Source: Methylomagnum ishizawai (GTDB lineage Bacteria > Pseudomonadota > Gammaproteobacteria > Methylococcales > Methylococcaceae). Taken from it: 64,000 nucleotides of DNA. The notes under the pieces were generated by a model. It did not search any database and was not told where the DNA came from. It worked only from the letters and a program-made list of their open reading frames with translations. The DNA lies in contig NZ_FXAM01000001.1 of NCBI RefSeq assembly GCF_900155475.1, forward strand, positions 1,413,501 through 1,477,500, written 5' to 3'. Shown piece after piece: positions 57,215-64,000 of the stretch. Each line of letters starts with the position of its first letter. The first letter of the stretch is position 1. The position numbers were made by a program, and so were the translations under genes.

Positions 57215-57762
57215 GCGGGATGCCCCTCCGGGCGGTGGATTTCCCCGCCGTGTTTCCCGGTCCGGCCCCGGTCCATTGCGGAACCCATTCCGACGCGGCC
57301 AGCGACCTGCGCCTGCTCGCGGCGATCCAACACGGTCTGCCCTTGGTGCCCCGGCCCTATGCCGAATTGGGGCGGCAGACGGGTTTGAGCGAGGCCGAGG
57401 TCATCGAACGGCTGGAACGCTGGCTTGAAACCGGGATCATCAAGCGCCTGGGCGTGGTGGTCCGTCACCGCAAACTCGGCTACCGCGCCAACGCCATGGT
57501 GGTGTTCGATGTGCCGGACGCCCAGGTCGGTGCCATAGGTGCCCGGCTGGCGGCTTTCGCCTGCGTCACGCTGTGTTACCGCCGTCCGCGCCGGGGCGAG
57601 GCTTGGCCCTATAACCTGTTCTGCATGATCCATGGCCGGGACCGCGCCACCGTCGAAACCCAGGTGGAAGCCCTGACCCTGGCCTGCGGCCTGGAAGCCA
57701 TACCCCGCGCCGTTTTGTTCAGCCGCCGCTGTTTCAAGCAGCGCGGCGCGGTCTACCGTTAA
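57211..57762 (+). CDS. nirL: sirohaem decarboxylase subunit NirL (Lrp/AsnC-like)
   Basis: 183 aa. A 28-residue N-terminal extension is followed by the same HTH-like fold as nirD (IQHGLPLVPRPYAELGRQTGL) and CYRRPRRGEAWPYNLFCMIHG, the L/H-type core motif. It is distinguished from nirH by the extension and by Cys replacing His in the first position of that motif. Followed by a palindromic element before nirG. Confidence 0.86.
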   Translation: MSGMPLRAVDFPAVFPGPAPVHCGTHSDAASDLRLLAAIQHGLPLVPRPYAELGRQTGLSEAEVIERLERWLETGIIKRLGVVVRHRKLGYRANAMVVFDVPDAQVGAIGARLAAFACVTLCYRRPRRGEAWPYNLFCMIHGRDRATVETQVEALTLACGLEAIPRAVLFSRRCFKQRGAVYR

Positions 57763-57791
57763 GGATTTGGCTGAAATTAACTTCCCTTTTT

Positions 57792-57864
57792 TCACGCAAA
57801 GGCGCAAAGGCACGAAGGTTTTTTTGCTTGTTTTTTCCTTTGCGTCCCTTGCGCCTTGGCGTGA
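57792..57864. repeat. 73-base imperfect palindrome in the nirL-nirG gap
   Basis: TTCACGCAAAGGCGCAAAGGCACGAAGG (57791-57818) is the near-reverse complement of CCTTTGCGTCCCTTGCGCCTTGGCGTGA (57837-57864); the loop is T-rich (TTTTTTTGCTTGTTTTTT). The motif CGCAAAGGCGCAAAGG is a dispersed palindromic unit in some proteobacterial genomes. Here it interrupts an otherwise overlapping operon. Confidence 0.8.
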
Positions 57865-57935
57865 GGAGGCTTCGATGGCCGACTTTGGAAAACCGGGAAG
57901 TTATTCGCGGCCATATCCTAAGCTTTGCCCCATCC

Positions 57936-58379
57936 ATGAACGCACTGGAACGCACCCTCATCAACGACCTACAAGGCGGTTTTCCCATCTGCGAGCGGCC
58001 CTACTTGGCGGTCGCGGAACGCCTGGGCTTGACCGAGGAAGCAGTCATCGAAGGACTGCGCGGCTTGTTGGACCAAGGCATCCTGAGCCGTTTCGGGCCG
58101 CTCTACCATGCTGAGCGCATGGGCGGGGCGCTGAGCCTGGCGGCGCTGGCCGTGCCCGAGGCCGATTACGAGCGGGTGGTGGCCGAGGTCAACGCCTTCC
58201 CGGAAGTCGCCCACAACTACGCCCGCGACCATGCCTTGAACATGTGGTTCGTCCTCGCGACCGAAAAGCCGGAGCGCAAGGCCGAAGTCATCGCGGGGAT
58301 AGAAGCCACCACCGGCTTGAAGGTCCACGATATGCCCAAGCTGGCCGAATATTACGTGGGCCTGCGCCTGGAGGTATGA
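57936..58379 (+). CDS. nirG: sirohaem decarboxylase subunit NirG (Lrp/AsnC-like)
   Basis: 147 aa from ATG 57936, chosen because it gives the conserved start MNALERTLINDLQGGFPICERPY; a longer frame extends back through the palindromic repeat. AHNYARDHALNMWFVLATEKPE is the D/G-type signature. Overlaps nirH by ATGA. Confidence 0.88.
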   Translation: MNALERTLINDLQGGFPICERPYLAVAERLGLTEEAVIEGLRGLLDQGILSRFGPLYHAERMGGALSLAALAVPEADYERVVAEVNAFPEVAHNYARDHALNMWFVLATEKPERKAEVIAGIEATTGLKVHDMPKLAEYYVGLRLEV

Positions 58380-58873
58380 CCATGCAAGACCGCGATGCCA
58401 TCGACGAGATCGACCGCCAGATCATCCGCGCCACCCAGGCTGGTTTGCCGCTGACGCCCCGGCCCTACGCGGCCATCGCCGAACAACTGGGCCTCTCCGC
58501 CGATGTGGTGATGGCGCGGCTGCGGGCGATGCAGGAACGCGGGGTGGTTCGCCGCATCGGCGCGGTGCCCAATCATTACAAACTGGGCTACCGGGCCAAT
58601 GGTATGACGGTCTGGGATGTGCCGGATGAATTGATCGACACACTGGGGGCACGGGTCGGTGCCTTGGACGCGGTCAGTCATTGTTACCACCGCCCGCGCC
58701 ATCGGCCCGACTGGCCTTATAACCTGTTCGCCATGGTCCACGGGCGGACCCGCGACGACGTGGAGCGGGAAACCGCACGCATCGCCGCGCTCTTGGGCGC
58801 GGCCAACCGGGGCCATGCCGTGCTGTACAGCACGCGCATCTTGAAAAAGACCGGCTTGCGCATCGGCGATTAA
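58376..58873 (+). CDS. nirH: sirohaem decarboxylase subunit NirH (Lrp/AsnC-like)
   Basis: 165 aa from ATG 58376, overlapping the nirG stop (ATGA); the second ATG two codons later is also possible. ATQAGLPLTPRPYAAIAEQLGL is the HTH-like part, and CYHRPRHRPDWPYNLFAMVHG the L/H core motif with catalytic His. The TAA stop lies inside the target duplication of the adjacent IS element, so the coding sequence is intact. Confidence 0.9.
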   Translation: MTMQDRDAIDEIDRQIIRATQAGLPLTPRPYAAIAEQLGLSADVVMARLRAMQERGVVRRIGAVPNHYKLGYRANGMTVWDVPDELIDTLGARVGALDAVSHCYHRPRHRPDWPYNLFAMVHGRTRDDVERETARIAALLGAANRGHAVLYSTRILKKTGLRIGD

Positions 58874-58934
58874 CAGAGGTGGCCCCGATTGTTTGAACAA
58901 GATTTAAGCCGGGATAAGTGGATACCCTGCTGGG

Positions 58935-59765
58935 TTAAGCGGCCTTGGGAAGGGCCGGTCGGGGTTTAAAGTAGACCTCATCCGGGGTTTGGCTGTCCAG
59001 GCTCGAATGGGGCCGCCGGGTATTGTAGAAATCCAGGTACCGACCGATGGATTCGCGGGCTTCCCGGACCGAGTCGTAGGCTTTGAGGTAAACCTCCTCG
59101 TACTTCACCGTCCGCCAGAGGCGTTCGACGAAGACGTTGTCGCGCCAGGAACCCTTGCCGTCCATGCTGATGCGGATGTTCCGGCCCGTCAGCACCTCGA
59201 TGAACTCCCCGCTGGTGAACTGGGAACCTTGGTCGGTGTGGACGATATCCGGCGGGCCGTAGCGGCGCAGCGCCTCCTCCAGGGCCTCGACGCAGAAGCC
59301 CGCGTCCATGGCGACCGATACCCGATGGGCCAGGGCCTTGCGGCTGGCCCAGTCGAGGACCACGCACAGGTAGACGAAGCCCCGTGCCATCGGGATGTAG
59401 GTGATGTCCAAGGCCCAGACCGCGTTGGGCCGGTCGATGGTCAGGCCGCGTAGCAGATAGGGATAGACCTTGTGGGCCGGATGCCTCTGGGTGGTTTTGG
59501 GACGCCGGTACAGGGCTTCGATGCCCATGCGGGCCATCAGCGTGGCCACATGGCGGCGTCCGACCCGGAAGCCTTCCCGGTTCAGGGTGTCGCGCAGCAG
59601 CCGGGCGCCCATGAACGGGTGTTCCAGGTGCAACGCGTCGATCCGCCGCATCAGCGCGAGGTCCGACTCCGGCACCGGCTTGGGCGCGTAGTAGGCGCCG
59701 CCCCGGCTGATGCCCAGCAATTCCGCCTGTCGGGTCAGGGAAACATCGTGGTCCCGGTCGATCAT
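58935..59765 (-). CDS. IS3-family transposase OrfB (DDE integrase)
   Basis: 276 aa from ATG 59765, which overlaps the orfA stop as ATGA, so translation is by coupling or reinitiation rather than an obvious slippery heptamer. An HTH_21 region (HPFMGARLLRDTLNREG) precedes the rve catalytic core: the first D in WALDITYIPM, the second in IVHTDQGSQFTS and the E in the VERLWRTVKYEE segment. The ending TPDEVYF is standard for the family. The frame is intact. Confidence 0.93.
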   Translation of the reverse strand: MIDRDHDVSLTRQAELLGISRGGAYYAPKPVPESDLALMRRIDALHLEHPFMGARLLRDTLNREGFRVGRRHVATLMARMGIEALYRRPKTTQRHPAHKVYPYLLRGLTIDRPNAVWALDITYIPMARGFVYLCVVLDWASRKALAHRVSVAMDAGFCVEALEEALRRYGPPDIVHTDQGSQFTSGEFIEVLTGRNIRISMDGKGSWRDNVFVERLWRTVKYEEVYLKAYDSVREARESIGRYLDFYNTRRPHSSLDSQTPDEVYFKPRPALPKAA

Positions 59766-60067
59766 CGCTTTGCGCTCAGCTTTCCGGCCTTGCTGAGCGC
59801 GCCGGATAAAAAATCGATCTCCAGCGCCTGTTGGCCGATCTTGGCGTGCAGGGCTTTGAGGTCCACGGCGGGTTCGCTTTTGTCGTTCTCGCCACCGAAC
59901 ACGCTGGCGGCCCGTTCCAGAAGTTGGCTCCGCCACTCACCGATCTGGGTCGGATGGATATCGAATTCCTGCGCCAACTCGGCCAGGGTCTTTTCGCCCC
60001 GCAGGGCCGCCAGGGCCACTTTGGCCTTGAAACTCGCTGAATGGTTGCGGCGTGGTCGTTTGCTCAT
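59762..60067 (-). CDS. IS3-family transposase OrfA (helix-turn-helix)
   Basis: 101 aa from ATG 60067. It begins MSKRPRRNHSASFKAKVALAALRGEKTLAELAQEFDIHPTQ, the HTH_Tnp_1 domain that recognises the terminal repeats, and ends with a leucine-zipper-like helix (LKALHAKIGQQALEIDFLSGAL). A longer frame exists upstream but starts inside the terminal repeat. Confidence 0.92.
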   Translation of the reverse strand: MSKRPRRNHSASFKAKVALAALRGEKTLAELAQEFDIHPTQIGEWRSQLLERAASVFGGENDKSEPAVDLKALHAKIGQQALEIDFLSGALSKAGKLSAKR

Positions 60068-60163
60068 CGTATGCTCCAGTCCATCGGCGTTGCCCACGCC
60101 GTCAGGGAGCAGTTTATCCACTTAGCCGACTGTTCAGATTTCCGAGACCACCTCTAACCCCCC

Positions 60164-61333
60164 ATGTTCCGCATCACCCAATACATCGCCGAACTGCTGA
60201 ATCCCCCGGTGGAACCGCCCCCCGCCGCGCCGCGCCGCCGGGTCATGCCCGGACCTGTGGTGATCTGGAACCTGATCCGCCGCTGCAATCTGGCCTGCAA
60301 GCATTGCTACACCACTTCGGCGGACATCGATTTCCCCGGCGAACTCGATACCGATGCGGTCTTCGCGGTGATGGACGACCTGAAGGCGTTCCGGGTGCCG
60401 GTGTTGATCCTGTCCGGCGGGGAACCGCTGCTGCGGCCCGATATTTTCGCCATCGCCCAACGCGCCAAGGCCATGGGTTTCTATGTGGGCCTGTCCAGCA
60501 ACGGCACCCTCATCACCGAACAGAACATCGCCGCCATCGCCGCCACCGGCTTCGACTACGTGGGCGTCAGCATCGACGGTATGGGCAAGACCCACGACGA
60601 TTTCCGCCAGAGTCCCGGTTCCTTCGAGCGTTCGCTGCATGGCGTCCGGCTCTGTCGCGAACGGGACATCAAGGTCGGCCTGCGCTTCACCCTGACCCGT
60701 GACAACCACGCCGACCTGCCCGCCCTGCTGGACCTGATGGAACGGGAAGGCGTGGACAAGTTCTATCTCTCCCACCTCAACTACGGCGGTCGCGGCCACC
60801 GCAACCGCAAGGACGACGCGGTGTTCGCCACGACCCGCGCCGCCATGGACCTGCTGTTCGACACCTGCCTGGCCCGGCTCCGGGCGGGACGACCCGCCGA
60901 ATTCGTCACCGGCAACAATGACGCCGATGGGGTTTATTTGCTGCATTGGGCGAGCAAGCGCTTCCCCGATCAGGCCGGAAGGCTGCGCGCCCGGCTGGCC
61001 CAATGGGGCGGCAATGCCTCCGGCGTCAACATCGCCAATATCGACAATCTGGGGAACGTCCATCCCGACACCTTCTGGTGGCATTACCGCCTGGGGAATG
61101 TGCGGGAACGGCCTTTTTCGGAGATTTGGCGGGATGTGTCGGACCCGTTGATGGCGGGCCTGAAAGCCAGTCCGCGTCCGGTCCAGGGCCGTTGCGCGGA
61201 ATGCGCCCATCTCGATCTTTGCAATGGCAACACGCGGGTGCGTGCCCACCAGACCACCGGGGATTTCTGGGCCGAAGACCCTGGCTGTTATCTCGCCGAC
61301 GACGAGATCGGCCTTCAGGCACGGGACCGCTGA
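60164..61333 (+). CDS. nirJ: radical SAM protein NirJ, haem d1 biosynthesis
   Basis: 389 aa (Pseudomonas NirJ 387). The radical SAM cluster is CNLACKHC (C41, C45, C48). The C-terminal SPASM-like region has additional cysteines (RCAECAHLDLCNGNTRVRAH, then GCYL). It removes propionate side chains of the haem d1 precursor. The IS element ends only 8 bp upstream of the ATG, so the gene has lost its original upstream coupling to nirH and probably uses an IS-derived or internal promoter. Confidence 0.92.
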   Translation: MFRITQYIAELLNPPVEPPPAAPRRRVMPGPVVIWNLIRRCNLACKHCYTTSADIDFPGELDTDAVFAVMDDLKAFRVPVLILSGGEPLLRPDIFAIAQRAKAMGFYVGLSSNGTLITEQNIAAIAATGFDYVGVSIDGMGKTHDDFRQSPGSFERSLHGVRLCRERDIKVGLRFTLTRDNHADLPALLDLMEREGVDKFYLSHLNYGGRGHRNRKDDAVFATTRAAMDLLFDTCLARLRAGRPAEFVTGNNDADGVYLLHWASKRFPDQAGRLRARLAQWGGNASGVNIANIDNLGNVHPDTFWWHYRLGNVRERPFSEIWRDVSDPLMAGLKASPRPVQGRCAECAHLDLCNGNTRVRAHQTTGDFWAEDPGCYLADDEIGLQARDR

Positions 61334-61409
61334 CGCCGATTGCCCGGTACCGCCCCGTGTCTGCGGCGACCCGCTCCCCTGACCACGTCCCGCGAACCCA
61401 TACAGCCAC

Positions 61410-61434
61410 AAAAAAGCCCGCTTGCCGCAGGCTT
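61410..61434 (-). terminator. rho-independent terminator after ssb
   Basis: On the minus strand AGCCTGC pairs with GCGGGCT across GGCAA, with one mismatch, and is followed by six T. It lies about 25 bp beyond the ssb stop and also follows the convergent nirJ. Confidence 0.8.
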
Positions 61435-61458
61435 CCAGAAAATTCTGGGTAGAACCCG

Positions 61459-61992
61459 TCAAAACGGGATATCGTCGTCGAAATCGTCCATGCCGCCGCC
61501 TGCCGGTGGCGCGGGCGGGCGTTGGGGCGCTGGGGAACCCGTGGCCTGGGGCGGCGGGGTGTAGCGTTCGGAATCGCGGTCGCGGGTGGCGGCGGGCGGC
61601 GTCGCTTCCGACCAGGGGCCGGGGTCGCCACCGCCGCCCATGCCGCCGCCACCACCGGCGCGGTCGAGCATCTGCATTTCGTTGGCGATGATTTCGGTGG
61701 TGTAGCGGTCCTGGCCGTTCTTGTCCTGCCATTTGCGGGTGCGGAGGCTGCCTTCGACGTAGACCTTGCCGCCTTTCTTCAGGTATTGGCCGACGATTTC
61801 CGCCAGCTTGCGATAGAACACCACGTTATGCCATTCGGTGCGCTCTTGGGGGTTGCCTTGCGGGTCTTTCCAAGAGTCGCTGGTGGCGATGGTGACGTTG
61901 GCGACGGCTTCGCCGTTGGACATGTAGCGGACTTCGGGGTCTTTGCCCAGGTTGCCGATGAGGATGACTTTGTTGATGCCGCGAGAGGCCAT
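61459..61992 (-). CDS. ssb: single-stranded DNA-binding protein
   Basis: 177 aa. The OB-fold ([24 protein letters not shown]..., with W in [21 protein letters not shown]) spans about residues 1-110. A Gly/Pro-rich linker follows, and the acidic C-terminal tip DDDIPF binds partner proteins. It protects single-stranded DNA in replication and repair. The sibling gene upstream is the MFS transporter; the ssb/MFS neighbourhood is common in gammaproteobacteria. Confidence 0.97.
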   Translation of the reverse strand: MASRGINKVILIGNLGKDPEVRYMSNGEAVANVTIATSDSWKDPQGNPQERTEWHNVVFYRKLAEIVGQYLKKGGKVYVEGSLRTRKWQDKNGQDRYTTEIIANEMQMLDRAGGGGGMGGGGDPGPWSEATPPAATRDRDSERYTPPPQATGSPAPQRPPAPPAGGGMDDFDDDIPF

Positions 61993-62096
61993 GGGAAGTT
62001 TCTCCGATAGTGTGCATTCGATGTGTCCGGGGCCGTAGGGGCGGCCCGGACGGGTCTTGCCGGGTTCGCCCCGGTCTTGCTGTCGTGTAAGGCGGA

Positions 62097-63491
62097 TCAG
62101 GCCGCTTGGGTTTGGAACAATTCTTCGCTCAGGGCGGCGCGGTCCAGGGTGTCTTTGTCCACCTTAAGATAGGCCACGCCGTCCTCGGCCAGCACCACCG
62201 CCTCGGCCACGCCCGGCACTTGCAGCAAACGGCCCGAAAGGGTGGCGGCTTGTTCCCGGCTCAACGCGCCGACATTGACCAGGAGGCTGCTGACATGGCG
62301 CGGCGGGCGCATCCCCAGGGCCACCGCCAGCCAGATGAGGGCCGCCACCGCGCAATACAGGAACACCGCCGGGATGCCGTGATGCCCGTAAATCCAGCCC
62401 CCGCCCGCGCCGCCCGCGAACGCGCCCAGGAATTGGGCGGTGGAATAGACGCCCATGGCCGTGCCCTTGAGGTCGGGTGGGGCGATCTTGGACACCATGG
62501 AGGGCAGGGTGGCTTCCAGCAGGTTGAAGCCGGTGAAATACAGGTAGAGCAGCCCGAACACCGCCCAGAAGCTCGCGCCGAAGCCCAGGAAACCCAGGTC
62601 GGCCAGCGCCACCACGGCGATGGCCCCGAGGAACACCGGCTTCATCTTGCGTTTTTTCTCGGCCACGATCACGAAGGGCACCATGCTCGCCATCGCCAGC
62701 ACGAACACCGGCAGGTAGAGATGCCAATGCTGGGCGGTGGGCAGGTCCAAGGTGTCGCGCAGCACCAGGGGCAGCACCACGAAGGTGGCGGTGAGGATCA
62801 GGTGCAGGCAGAAAATGCCGAGATCGAGCCGTAACAGTTCCGGGTTGCCCAGCACCGTGCCGAACGCGGCGGTCCTGACCTCGGCGTCGCGGTGGAAGCG
62901 GCTGACCACGGGGTCGGGCACGGCGGTATACAGCACCACGATGCCCAGCGCGGCCAGGGCGGTGACCACCCAGAACAAGCCCTTCAGCCCCATCCAGGCC
63001 GAGAGCATCGGTCCCGCCACCATCGACAGGGCGAAGGAAAAGCCGATGCTGATGCCGATCAAGGCCATGGCCTTGGTGCGGTGTTCCTCGCGGGTGAGGT
63101 CGGCGGCGAGGGCCATCACCACCGCCGCCACCGCGCCCGCGCCTTGCAGGGCGCGGCCCGCGATGATGCCGTAGATATCGTCGGACAGGGCGGCGAGGGC
63201 GCTGCCCAGCACGAACAGGACGAGTCCGATGGTGATGACGGGCTTGCGGCCATAGCGGTCGGACCACAGGCCGAAGGGGATTTGGAACAGGGCCTGGGTC
63301 AGCCCATAGGCGCTGATGGCGAGGCCGACCAGGGTCGGGGTGGCACCGGGCAGGTCGCGGGCGAACACCGAGAACACCGGCAGGATCAGGAACATTCCCA
63401 GCATCCTCAGCATATAGATGCCGGCCAGGGACAGGCTGGCGCGGACCTCGGCGCGGGTCATGGGGGTATCGATTTCCAGGGCCGGTTTCAA
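62097..63491 (-). CDS. MFS transporter, YajR-like, with C-terminal cytoplasmic domain
   Basis: 464 aa from a TTG start with a good AGGAGCC. Twelve membrane helices; motif A is [16 protein letters not shown] (residues 75-90). After the last helix comes a ferredoxin-like domain of about 65 residues ([36 protein letters not shown]), as in E. coli YajR. The substrate is unknown. An alternative start is the ATG eleven codons in (MTRAEV). Confidence 0.9.
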   Translation of the reverse strand: MKPALEIDTPMTRAEVRASLSLAGIYMLRMLGMFLILPVFSVFARDLPGATPTLVGLAISAYGLTQALFQIPFGLWSDRYGRKPVITIGLVLFVLGSALAALSDDIYGIIAGRALQGAGAVAAVVMALAADLTREEHRTKAMALIGISIGFSFALSMVAGPMLSAWMGLKGLFWVVTALAALGIVVLYTAVPDPVVSRFHRDAEVRTAAFGTVLGNPELLRLDLGIFCLHLILTATFVVLPLVLRDTLDLPTAQHWHLYLPVFVLAMASMVPFVIVAEKKRKMKPVFLGAIAVVALADLGFLGFGASFWAVFGLLYLYFTGFNLLEATLPSMVSKIAPPDLKGTAMGVYSTAQFLGAFAGGAGGGWIYGHHGIPAVFLYCAVAALIWLAVALGMRPPRHVSSLLVNVGALSREQAATLSGRLLQVPGVAEAVVLAEDGVAYLKVDKDTLDRAALSEELFQTQAA

Positions 63492-63621
63492 GGGAGGCTC
63501 CTTCTACGGGATGTGGAAGCCCGGTATGGTAGCAGGTTCGCCCATGGCCTTGAATTTGCGGGAAGGTCCGGTTCTTTTGATTGAGCGTTTCGTTGGGTGG
63601 GGCGTGTAGGGCGATGCCGGT

Positions 63622-64000
63622 TCAGTGGTCACGGGTCCAGCCCGCCAGCAAACACCGCAGCACCTCGTAGCCATATTGCCCGCCCAAGGCCTCGAACAAA
63701 GGTTTCAAGCCCTGGCGCTCCTCCTCCGGCAGGCTGCGCCACACGCCTTGGATCCGCCGTATTTCGGCCAGCTCCAAGCCCACCACGGCGCTGGAATCGG
63801 CCAAACCCTGGGCGATGGCCCCGGCCAGATGCCCATACACCGTGGTCGGTTTCAAGCCGCGCCGCCCGGCGATGGCCGCCACGTCCAAGCCCTGGCGCAG
63901 CAGTTCCAGGGATTCCAAGGCCGTGCCGTTGAGTTCGGCATTTTCCACCACCGGCGGCGGCCCCTGCTCCAGGATCACCTGCAAGAATACCGCGCCATAG
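63622..64000 (-). CDS. C-terminal fragment of RecQ-type helicase (helix-turn-helix domain), 5' end outside window
   Basis: At least 126 residues, open to the right edge of the window. The most recognisable part is LLRQGLDVAAIAGRRGLKPTTVYGHLAGAIAQG, the helix-turn-helix (HTH_40) domain found at the C-terminus of RecQ and some RecD-like helicases. The helicase core would lie upstream. The TTG at 63984 is not a plausible start because the frame continues. The naming rests on this domain only. Confidence 0.55.
   Translation of the reverse strand, partial: YGAVFLQVILEQGPPPVVENAELNGTALESLELLRQGLDVAAIAGRRGLKPTTVYGHLAGAIAQGLADSSAVVGLELAEIRRIQGVWRSLPEEERQGLKPLFEALGGQYGYEVLRCLLAGWTRDH

Larger units (their letters stand above)
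58875..60155 (-). mobile_element. IS3-family insertion sequence inserted between nirH and nirJ
   Basis: The 1281-bp element is bounded by inverted repeats: the left end AGAGGTGGCCCCGATTGTTTG and the complement of the right end AGAGGTGGTCTCGGAAATCTG agree at about 18 of the first 25 positions and both end TGAACA. A 3-bp target duplication AAC flanks it (58872-58874 and 60156-60158). A second shared subterminal block TAAGTGGATA-N2-CTGCT lies further in at both ends. It carries overlapping orfA and orfB of IS3 type and looks complete and recent. Without it nirH and nirJ would be separated by about 5 bp. Confidence 0.9.

Noticed and set aside
58935-60067. Programmed -1 frameshift fusion of the two transposase genes
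   Set aside because: orfB has its own ATG overlapping the orfA stop as ATGA and no obvious slippery heptamer was seen at the junction; coupling explains the arrangement.

Overview
The window is GC-rich, densely coding gammaproteobacterial chromosome. The gene content points to a Methylococcus/Methylomagnum-like methanotroph of the family Methylococcaceae. The evidence is a serine-cycle module (malyl-CoA lyase plus malate thiokinase), a form IA-like RuBisCO, and a pair resembling the surface copper proteins CorA/MopE and their di-haem partner CorB/SACCP. No methane monooxygenase or methanol dehydrogenase gene lies in the window, so the assignment is an inference.

Layout. 1-4.4 kb: lipoprotein hydrolase fragment, then the lysophospholipid recycling pair aas-lplT. 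4.4-7.4 kb: CorA/CorB-like copper pair. 7.6-10.8 kb: mcl-mtkA-mtkB. 11.3-18.7 kb: envelope proteins (coiled-coil barrel protein, tandem secreted paralogues, haem-porin, porin with a small PBP-like protein), with pip and ubiX between them. 18.9-23.4 kb: two-component system and a tyrosinase. 23.5-31.2 kb: psd, a zinc metallopeptidase and a tripartite RND efflux operon. 31.2-32.3 kb: largest gene-poor stretch. 32.3-38.1 kb: bacterioferritin, YgiQ, Uma2 protein, orphan sigma-54 response regulator and DUF2490-like protein. 38.6-42.3 kb: kelch protein and cbbLS. 42.3-43.2 kb: rnpB on the minus strand and a candidate small RNA on the plus strand. 43.2-49.6 kb: complete nqrABCDEF with nqrM. 49.7-53.1 kb: CBS protein, exonuclease I, SRPBCC protein and YVTN propeller. 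53.3-61.3 kb: haem d1/cytochrome cd1 cluster in the order cd1 - cyt c - nirC - nirF - nirD - nirL - nirG - nirH - [IS3-family element] - nirJ. 61.4-64 kb: ssb, YajR-like transporter and a RecQ C-terminal fragment.

How the genes fit together. Carbon assimilation is represented twice, by the serine-cycle C4 branch and by RuBisCO. Energy genes are the sodium-pumping NADH dehydrogenase and a cytochrome cd1 system that suggests nitrite reduction under low oxygen. Copper is a possible theme through the CorA/CorB-like pair and the tyrosinase. Least ordinary features: the intact IS element splitting nirH from nirJ with a 3-bp target duplication; an FNR/ANR-type box placed at -41.5 of a predicted promoter for a terminator-ended non-coding transcript; a 73-bp palindrome inside the nir operon; and a CorA-like protein keeping a W-x-H motif of the kind used for kynurenine copper sites.
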